NCBI GenBank assembly: GCA_017511585.1
Contig: JAFWJI010000047.1
Span: 1 to 5,653, forward strand
Direction of reading: 5' to 3'
DNA from: Mycoplasmataceae bacterium
GTDB lineage: Bacteria > Bacillota_I > Bacilli_A > Mycoplasmatales > Metamycoplasmataceae
Length of the DNA stretch: 5,653 bases
Numbering within the stretch: the first letter of the stretch is position 1; each line of letters opens with the position of its first letter. Shown here piece by piece: positions 1-5,653 of the stretch. The position numbers were made by a program, and so were the translations under genes. The notes under the pieces were generated by a model. It had not been told where the DNA came from. It was given only the letters and a program-made list of their open reading frames with translations, and did no database searches.

Positions 1-60
1 AATATCACCATTTTTCAATGTTCCAGGTGAAGTTAATCAATTTCCATTTTCATCTTTTAC
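1..60 (-). other. C-terminal series, copy E, cut by the window edge (residues ~1865-1884)
   Basis: The last residues read V-K-D-E-N-G-N-W-L-T, then G-T-L-K-N-G-D-I. The N-W opening and L-K-N-G-D core match the start of copies B to D. The window ends just after the core Asp (4-6), so the array continues beyond it and the true C terminus is not visible. Confidence 0.5.
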
Positions 61-3000
61 TTGATTTCAATTAAATGGACTATTGTTGCAATAAAAACTT
101 ACATAATTATTTTTAATTAAATAATCTAATGTAAATGTTTCTGAATTTCTTGCTACAACATTTAATTTAATATCACAAGCATTTTTTGAAGAAATCATGT
201 TTCCTCGACCATTAATTCCTGAATATTTAAAATCCATTAAATCCATTACTCTTGTAAATTCTTCATATTCAATTGTTGTATAAGAAAAATCATCTTTTGA
301 TTTTAAACCAGAAATTAATAAACCAGAATCTTCTGGATAAGCATTTGGATCTTCTGGATTTTTACCAATTATTTCTATAGGTTTACTAATATTTTTTCCA
401 GAAAAACCTTCTTGATTAATTTGGATAAATGAATATTTATTTTCATTTGCATTATGTTTATCTAAATTAGCTATTGTATTGTAATATGAATCAACTAATG
501 GTAAACCATTTGGTGAAACTAATTTTCATTCAACTTTATCACCATTATTTAAATTGTTAATTGAAACAAAATTGTCAGTTCAATTATGTTTTATTTTTTT
601 AGTTTTATCTCAAACTCTTACTAAAAATTTATAACCATCTAATAATTCTTTTAAATCGCTATTAGAATTTATTTGATTTGGATCGTTGATAAAGATATTA
701 AATGAACCTTGACCATCAACTGTTCCACCTTGTTTTACTCTTAAATACTTTAATAATTCAGAATCAATTGGTTCTTCATATAAACCTGAAACTGTAAAAA
801 TAAGTGGACTAGGTTGATTAATAAAAATTAAATCATCAGAAGTAGAAATTATTTCTACTTTAAAACGATCTCCGTTTTTTAAATTATCAATTTTACTAAT
901 ATCTCCATCTTCAATTATAGTTTTTATTCCATCTATTGAAAAGTGAGTTACTAATAATTTTACTTGATTAGAAAAATCGCTTTTAATTTGTTGATTAATT
1001 TGATCTAAAGTTGTAAGTTTTTTATCTTCTTGATTGTTTTCTTTTCTAATAATTGAAAACATTTTGATCAATTTAGATTGACCATTAATTGGTTCTTTAG
1101 AAGGATCTAATGAATTTTGATAAACATTTTTAATATTATTTGGATTAGAAATTGTTTCAATAAATTCTTTTGAATTAAATTCATATCTAATATTTAAATC
1201 ATTATTAATTGGAAACTTAATGTTATTAAAAGTATATTTCATTTTAACATTTTCTTGATCTACATAATAATCATATTCATTTTCTGGAGCTTGACCTTTT
1301 TTATTTACAAATTCAAATTCAATTTCTTGATTTTGGAAAAAATTATATTCTAATTGATCCTTAGTTTTTTCTGGCACTCTAAATGAATTAACTAAATATT
1401 GTTCTAATTCAATTGAATTTGTCACTTTTTGTTTTTGAACAATTTTAGTTGGTCTAAAATTTTGATCTAATTCTAGTTTTATTGTTTGATTAGTTATTGG
1501 ATCTAAAATAACTTTTCCATTTTGATCTTTATATTCTTTATAAGTAAAACCTTTTTCACGTTTAACTAAAGCATCTCCTGAAGCTGAAGTCAATATTTTA
1601 TTATTTGAATCTTTATAAAATTCATTAAAATAATTGATTTTAATTGCAGCTCCAAGATAATTTTTATCTTGATCTTCATTTAATGAAAGATTTTTTAATC
1701 TAGCATATCCATCTAAAGGATAAAAATTAGATTCTAATTGACCAACATTTTCTAATTCCATTGAATCAAAATTAATTTCCATATTAGCTATTTTTACTTT
1801 ATAACCATAAACACGTTGTTGAATTGGATATAAATTTTGTTCATTAAGAAGATATCCTTTTGGATTTGATTCTGAAATTAAAAACTCTTTTTTTACTCTT
1901 AAAATGATAAGTACATAATCATTTACTAATAAATTTAAATTTTTATTAGGTAAATGAGTTTCTAAAGTTTTTCAATTATTGTATTTTTTGTCTTGATTAT
2001 CTTCATATAATTTATCCTTAGAAATAATTTGATTTATCTCTTGTTGATTTAATTCATGATCTGAAACATAATAAGCTAATTCAATAGCTTTTTGTTTTTC
2101 TTCTTCTAATCCACTATCATTTTTAATAAAATCATCAAATGTTTTAGAATTAATTTCTATACTAAATCCACCTTCATTTTGAAAAAATTTAGGTTGATTA
2201 TTTTCATCTTTAAAATTTACTTTTATTCTTTGACCAATTAATGGATTTTCTATTTCAATTGAAACTAACATTTTGATGTTAGGACTTTCTAAAATATATC
2301 CATCTTTTTGAATTTGACCATTTTTATAAACTTCATAATTTGAATTTGGTTTAAAACAAAGGGCAAAATAATCTAAAATTTCTAAATTTAAATCATTAAT
2401 TTCTTTTAATTCTAATGAACCTGATTTTCATATTGCATTATTACTATCAAAATTACTTATTTGATTATTTCTATATAAAATTTCAAAAACATCACTTGAG
2501 TTATATTGAGATAAAAAATAATTAAGATCATTAGGATTTTTAATTATTAATTTTGGATTTTTATCTGTTCCATGAACTTCAAAATTATCTGATTTAAATA
2601 CATCAATAATTTGATCTATATTAATATAACCTTTTACTTGGCTATTAACATTTTGATCAATTATTGAAATTCCTAAATTTAAATTTTGACTATTAATAAT
2701 AGTATCATCTACTTCGATAAATACATTTTCAACATATTCTTGTTTAATAGCAAATCTTGCTTTAATATCTTCACGTTTGATAATTCAATTTTTTTTGTCT
2801 AAAGAACCATTTAACTGATCTAGTTTTTCAATAAATTCATCTTTATCAAATCACTGATTCAAACCTTCAACACTATATTCTATTTTTAAAAATTTTCTAT
2901 CAGTAAATAAAACATCTTTAAAAACTTCTTCTTCATTTTCAATAACTAGATTTTTAGTATTTCCAGATAGTTTAATTCTTTTTAATCATTCTGTTTTTAA

Positions 3001-5653
3001 TTTAATTGGTGTTAAATCTAAAAAACCAGTAATTATAATATTTTGATACTGATCTACATTTTCTAATAAATTATTTTGATCATTAATAATTCATGTATTA
3101 TTTTTTAGTTTAACTTTTAGTGTAGCTAATCTTGAATTATTACTATCTAATTCAACAGAATTTAATTCATATTCAATATCTGGATTAGATAAAACAACAT
3201 TTGGATCTAATCAAAATGGTAATTGAACTAAATTTTTATTTTTTGCTAAATAATTTTGCAATATGTTTTCAACAAATTCTTTGTTTTCATTATTTTTAAT
3301 GTCATGAATTGATATATTTTTTAAATCTTCTAATTCTCAAATTTGATCTTGATTAAATTTAGTTTCAATATTATCAGTTCTAAAACCAGAAACATATCAC
3401 CTTGCACTAGGTGCATTTTCTATTGATTCATTTTCTTCTAAAGTTTTTCAATTACCATCTTTATTTCAAAATTTTAATCTCAATTCAACTGATAAAATTC
3501 CTTGAGCTGGTAAAAACTCATAATTTGATAATAAAATATCATTTTTATTTAATAATCATTCTGGTTTAGATAAAGGATTATGTAAATTTTGAGTTGATAA
3601 TTTTGCATTAAAAGCCAAATTTTCTACTAAATCATTAAACCCTGTTGAAAAACCATTTTCTTCGTTTGCTTTTTGATAATGAGGATTAAAAATTTTTTCA
3701 ATAAATAATTGTTTTAATTGATCTTCACTAATAACTTTAGTCTCTGGTGATAAATAATCATATTTTTGATCAAGCTTTGTTCCATTATGCGGAATATTAA
3801 ATGATGATAGCGCACTATCAGTAATTGAATTGTCTTTAGTATTAGATTTTAATTTGGTATCTTCAATTTTTCTCAATCCATTAAAAGTAATAGTAAAATT
3901 TTTATCTTCTTGAGATTCATCAACATATAAATATTCTTTATTAATAGTAAAACTAGCACTAATTTGGCCTTTTTTACTATCGCATTTTGTTCATAAAAAG
4001 GATTTGAAAAAAGAATCAAAATTGGTGTGTGTTTGTTGTTGATTTGAACCAAAATCTATTGATTTTTTTAATTTAAAACCAAGTTTAGTTTTTGTTACTA
4101 AAGATCAAACAATTTCTCTAAGAGATCAATATAATTGATCATTATTTTTATCATTATATGAACTTATATTGTTTGCTACAAAAAAAGAAGAATTTCTATT
4201 TTTGTAGTCTGTATAATTAGAATTATATAAATTTTGACTAGTTGGTAAAATTTGGTATTTTATTTTAGTTAAACCGGTTATTGTAATATTTTCTAATTTA
4301 AAATTATTATCTTTTTTCAATTGTCCTTGAGCATTAAAATAATTATTTATTTTTAATGTAAAAATTATTTGGCCATTTTCATAATCAAAAAAAAGTTTGT
4401 CAAAAGTATGAATAGAATTTGAAATATTATTTAATAATAAATTATTTTTAATTCTATTTTTAATATCATCTTTAGTTAATCGACTAAAATCGTTTGAACT
4501 TAAACCTAAATCAGAATAAGAAAAAGAATTTTTATTTACTTTTAATCTAGTGTAGTAGCCTAAAGTAGGCGCTTGAAAACTTTTATAATTTTTTTGATTA
4601 ATTACAATAGCTTTTTGTTGGTTATTTCAAGTAAATAAAATATTTCTATTAAAACTAGAATCATTTTTATTTTCATCATATTCTAAAATGGGAAAACCTA
4701 CATTAAATTGAGACAATCCATATTGAGAGTGTGAATTAATAGATCCTGGATAAATTTGATTATTATTAATACCACCATTAACACAATATACTCTAAAATC
4801 ATTTGAATTGGTATATGGATTAAAATCATAATCATTTGACTTACTAAAAGGATTTTTAACTAATCAAACAAATCAAGGATATGAATCTCCTAATCTTTTT
4901 TGAGATCAACCAACACCAACAAAAGGTGTTAAATTTTCATTATTTAATGTACTATTAATTCCATGTTTTGTTATTACATCATTTACAAAATAACCATGTC
5001 ATAATTCATCTTCAGATGATAAATCATGATTATTACTAAACAAATTTTTTATTGAATATTTGATGTCTTTATTTTTATCTATTTCTATTAAAACAAATTT
5101 AGCTCCACGATGCGGAGAAAAATTAGTTCCATTTGGACTAATATTTATAACAAAGCAAACTTTTAATTTACCATCATTTGTTATTTTAAAAGAATAAGAA
5201 CTAATTGAACCTTTTGCTAAATCTGCAGCTTTTTGATAATCTTTTTCATTGCTTGAAGAACTAAAAATTTGTTCATTGATTTCAATTTCATTAAGTTGGA
5301 TATGATTTCTAGTAATTAAAACATTATAATCACCACGACTACTACTTTTTTCAATACTTAAAGAATATGGTCGAACATCATAATCTTTTTGCACTCTATA
5401 AAGACCTAATTCTAATTTTTTGTCATTAAAATCTATAATCAAAGGTAAAGAATAAACTATATTATCTTTTTCAAATGCCGCTATTGATAAAATAGTTTTT
5501 TTATTTCCCATATATGCATTTACATAACTACCATATTTTTCCGGCGCTTCTCACATTGTCATAACTGGTAAACAATTGCTACTACCATTTATATTATTTG
5601 CTGGTTTTTTTAAATCAATTAAATAAAAAGTTTCGCGGGCATCATGAGAATTA
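1..5653 (-). CDS. Giant modular surface-type protein, internal fragment open at both ends (code 4, UGA = Trp)
   Basis: I translated the minus strand codon by codon, with codons on + positions 1-3 up to 5650-5652. The frame has no TAA or TAG anywhere and gives about 1,884 residues. TGA occurs in frame 26 times, always where tryptophan fits (for example G-N-W-K-T-L-E and R-W-Y-V-S-G-F). With TGA as stop, the frame falls into pieces whose apparent starts (near 5511, 4320, 3876, 2271 and 1782) have no Shine-Dalgarno sequence, and two of them are TTG leucines. The protein is rich in Asn, Lys, Ile, Asp and Glu, with only seven cysteines. No hydrophobic stretch is long enough for a membrane helix. 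An aromatic N-terminal part is followed by four lipoprotein-associated-like modules and then a second set of beta-rich modules. Any signal sequence, lipobox or anchor must lie outside the window. A surface or adhesion role is inferred from the architecture; I recognise no specific gene. A gliding- or cytadherence-related giant protein is possible but unsupported. Confidence 0.93.
190..612 (-). other. C-terminal series, copy D with an inserted loop (residues ~1681-1821)
   Basis: The copy begins H-N-W-T-D-N-F and has the core N-N-L-N-N-G-D-K-V-E-W-K-L, with the Asp at 538-540. It then continues to L-L-I-S-G-L-K (Gly at 307-309) and S-G-I-N-G-R-G-N (199-222). Core to S-G-L is 77 residues here against 28 in copy C, so about 50 residues (around N-A-N-E-N-K-Y-S-F-I-Q and N-P-E-D-P-N-A-Y-P-E-D) look inserted. 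The P-E-D-P run resembles a flexible loop. Confidence 0.5.
613..930 (-). other. C-terminal series, copy C with NGD core, SGL turn and glycine loop (residues ~1575-1680)
   Basis: The core is D-N-L-K-N-G-D-R-F-K-V-E-I-I-S, with the Asp at 868-870. It is followed by F-T-V-S-G-L-Y (Gly at 784-786), then G-G-T-V-D-G-Q-G-S (703-729), then a long strand ending Y-K-F-L-V-R-V. The same order of parts returns in copy D. L-x-N-G-D-x-[F/V]-x-[V/W] followed by a strand ending S-G-L is typical of Ig-like repeats in bacterial surface proteins; placement in a named family is not possible by eye. Confidence 0.5.
840..860. repeat. Near-perfect palindrome, 10-base arms with one central base
   Basis: The arm aagtagaaat (840-849) is mirrored by atttctactt (851-860) around a single t at 850. 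It lies inside the coding sequence for copy C, just after its NGD core, in the codons for K-V-E-I-I-S-T-S. A one-base loop and the position inside the gene argue against a transcription terminator. It may be chance in AT-rich coding DNA. Confidence 0.6.
931..1821 (-). other. Beta-rich stretch without a clear module, residues ~1278-1574
   Basis: Nearly 300 residues separate copy B from the next recognisable core. The stretch is polar and hairpin-rich, for example F-T-Y-K-E-Y-K-D-Q-N-G-K-V-I-L-D and I-E-F-E-F-V-N-K-K-G. It has no tryptophan. A weak extra copy may sit around F-F-Q-N-Q-E-I-E-F-E-F, which has the shape of the L-x-N-G-D-x-x-x-V-E core but lacks its Gly-Asp. I recognise no family here. 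Confidence 0.35.
1822..1977 (-). other. C-terminal series, copy B (core Asp at residue ~1245)
   Basis: The copy starts with N-W-K-T-L-E-T-H-L-P. Its core is L-N-L-L-V-N-D-Y-V-L-I-I-L-R-V, with the Asp at 1918-1920, and it closes with P-K-G-Y-L-L-N. Copy A shares the order and spacing of these parts. The L-x-x-N-D-Y-V core is equivalent to the L-x-N-G-D-x-[F/V] core of the copies further on. Its opening peptide is encoded by the 19-base repeat also found in module 3. Confidence 0.45.
1960..1978 (+). repeat. 19-base exact direct repeat, copy 1
   Basis: The bases here are identical to those at 3436-3454 and lie in the same codon phase. On the minus strand both encode N-W-K-T-L-E, including a TGA tryptophan. 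This copy sits at the start of C-terminal copy B. Confidence 0.85.
2260..2433 (-). other. C-terminal series, copy A (core Asp at residue ~1094)
   Basis: The copy reads I-W-K-S-G, then N-D-L-N-L-E-I-L-D-Y-F-A-L, a polar loop, and G-Y-I-L-E-S-P. It lines up with the next copy, which has N-W-K-T, then N-K-N-L-N-L-L-V-N-D-Y-V-L, a polar loop, and G-Y-L-L-N. The two core Asp codons (2371 and 1918) are 151 residues apart. The repeat is divergent and seen by eye; the fold is probably a small beta sandwich, which is inference. Confidence 0.45.
2434..3012 (-). other. Charged link region between the two module series, residues ~881-1073
   Basis: This stretch of about 190 residues is rich in Lys, Glu and Asp and has several helical-looking segments, for example W-F-D-K-D-E-F-I-E-K-L and I-K-R-E-D-I-K-A-R-F-A-I-K. 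A V-K-G-Y-I-N-I-D strand may be an early, degenerate member of the downstream series. I recognise no family. The reading frame and the tryptophan TGA codons continue unchanged, with Trp at 2785, 2851 and 2986. Confidence 0.4.
3013..3300 (-). other. Module 4, lipoprotein-associated-like domain, residues ~785-880
   Basis: The module begins with a helix-like segment (N-K-E-F-V-E-N-I-L-Q-N-Y-L-A-K) and the aromatic turn L-P-F-W-L-D-P. It continues with the strand L-A-T-L-K-V-K-L and a polar loop, and ends in I-I-I-T-G-F-L-D-L, with the Gly at 3025-3027. The Gly is 120 residues after that of module 3. The glycine that usually leads the main strand is missing; an Arg-Leu pair precedes A-T-L instead. 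Confidence 0.5.
3376..3735 (-). other. Module 3, lipoprotein-associated-like domain, residues ~640-759
   Basis: A helical segment (E-D-Q-L-K-Q-L-F-I-E-K-I-F) is followed by the strand Q-G-I-L-S-V-E-L-R-L-K. The loop W-N-K-D-G-N-W-K-T-L-E comes next, and the module closes with R-W-Y-V-S-G-F-R-T, with the Gly at 3385-3387. Of the four copies this one looks most like the textbook form of the domain, with a G-x-L-x-V-x-L strand and an S-G-F turn. Its loop carries N-W-K-T-L-E, encoded by a 19-base stretch that recurs at 1960-1978. The Gly is 164 residues after that of module 2. Confidence 0.55.
3436..3454 (+). repeat. 19-base exact direct repeat, copy 2
   Basis: This is identical to 1960-1978, about 1.5 kb away, in the same orientation and phase. 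It lies in the loop of module 3, within G-N-W-K-T-L-E-E-N. The match stops at the third base of the flanking codon on one side and one base into it on the other. Confidence 0.85.
3865..4128 (-). other. Module 2, lipoprotein-associated-like domain, residues ~509-596
   Basis: The module opens with W-S-L-R-E-I-V-W-S-L-V. It continues with a strand K-K-G-Q-I-S-A-S-F-T-I and ends in F-T-I-T-F-N-G-L-R-K-I, with the Gly at 3877-3879. It matches module 1 in order and spacing: G-Q-I, then an alternating hydrophobic strand, then Tyr, then N-F followed by the terminal strand and G-L-x-K-I. The Gly-to-Gly distance from module 1 is 132 residues. The Ser/Thr before the terminal Gly is replaced by Asn. Confidence 0.5.
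4261..4545 (-). other. Module 1, lipoprotein-associated (Lipoprotein_17-like) domain, residues ~370-464
   Basis: The module starts with a Ser/Asp/Lys-rich helical part containing L-T-K-D-D-I-K-N-R-I. Next comes a strand pair E-N-G-Q-I-I-F-T-L-K-I, and it closes with I-T-I-T-G-L, whose Gly is at 4273-4275. The pattern of a Gly-led strand, a polar loop of roughly 20 residues and a final I-x-[I/V]-[S/T]-G-[L/F] turn is what I know from the mycoplasma lipoprotein-associated domain. Assignment to PF04200 rests on this pattern by eye. It aligns best with module 2, next in line. Confidence 0.5.
4546..5652 (-). other. N-terminal aromatic/Gly-rich beta region of the giant protein (residues ~1-369)
   Basis: This part differs from the rest of the protein. 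It is richer in Trp, Tyr, Phe and Gly, with Trp codons at 5551, 4999, 4906, 4873, 4864 and 4627. Short strand-like segments recur that end in an acidic turn, such as F-Y-L-I-D-L-K, L-P-L-I-I-D-F-N-D-K and F-V-L-I-E-I-D-K-N-K-D. Later segments include V-G-V-G-W, W-F-V-W-L-V and I-L-F-T-W-N-N. Such recurrence suits a beta-rich fold, possibly a propeller, but I find no diagnostic repeat signature and the blade idea is inference. Three of the seven cysteines (S-N-C-L, K-V-C-F and V-Y-C-V) lie here. The region already looks folded at the window edge, so the true N terminus is upstream, beyond 5653. Confidence 0.5.

Noticed and set aside
840..860. The palindrome as a rho-independent terminator
   Set aside because: The loop is one base, the stem is AT-rich, and it lies in the middle of an open reading frame.
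1780..1782. ATG on the minus strand as the start of a 390-residue protein (610-1782)
   Set aside because: The upstream bases contain no Shine-Dalgarno sequence, the frame continues upstream without a TAA or TAG, and its apparent stop at 610 is a TGA in a tryptophan position.
3556..4320. Two small proteins with TTG starts (3556-3876 and 4126-4320)
   Set aside because: The TTG codons are ordinary leucines inside modules 1 and 2, and the apparent stops are TGA tryptophans.
4999..5511. A separate 170-residue protein
   Set aside because: The frame is open on both sides, the apparent stop is TGA (Trp) and there is no ribosome binding site. It is part of the giant gene.
1..5653. A decayed pseudogene broken by many stops
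   Set aside because: Every break under the standard code is TGA. No TAA, TAG or frameshift occurs over 5.6 kb, which in such AT-rich DNA means active selection for the frame.
1..5653. Genes on the plus strand, RNA genes, CRISPR arrays or insertion sequences
   Set aside because: The plus strand shows only short frames antisense to the giant gene. I saw no tRNA- or rRNA-like stretch, no regularly spaced identical repeats, and no transposase motifs or terminal inverted repeats.
1..5653. Naming the protein as a known gliding or cytadherence protein such as Gli349 or Gli521
   Set aside because: Size and modular build are compatible, but I cannot match any diagnostic sequence by eye, so the name would be a guess.

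Overview
The window is the inside of one very large protein gene on the minus strand. Read with UGA as tryptophan (genetic code 4), a single frame runs through all 5,653 bases: about 1,884 codons, no TAA or TAG, no start and no true end. With the standard code the same frame breaks into fragments, because all 26 tryptophans I count are TGA and none is TGG. I also find no CGG arginine codon. With the very high A+T content and the Asn/Lys/Ile/Asp/Glu-rich protein, this points to a mollicute (Mycoplasma in the broad sense, or the Spiroplasma/Mesoplasma group). I cannot name the species.

Layout from N to C terminus (right to left; residue 1 is the codon at 5650-5652). Residues ~1-369 (4546-5652) are aromatic- and Gly-rich with many short predicted beta strands and an RGD tripeptide; I do not recognise the family. 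Residues ~370-880 (3013-4545) hold four successive modules, each ending in a beta strand plus a [S/T/N]-G-[L/F] turn. They resemble the mycoplasma lipoprotein-associated domain (Pfam Lipoprotein_17, PF04200). Residues ~881-1073 (2434-3012) are a charged link region. Residues ~1074-1884 (1-2433) carry a second, more divergent series of modules built around an L-x-N-G-D or L-x-x-x-D-Y core, often preceded by N-W and followed by a G-Y-[I/L]-L or S-G-L turn. The last of these is cut by the window edge.

I see no signal peptide, lipobox, transmembrane segment, catalytic motif, RNA gene, mobile element or intergenic region. The best reading is the ectodomain of a giant modular surface protein, probably involved in adhesion or another surface role. 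That function is inferred from the architecture, not shown by a catalytic or binding signature. The points most worth checking are the hidden giant frame, the two classes of tandem module, and a 19-base exact repeat that encodes the same peptide in a member of each class.
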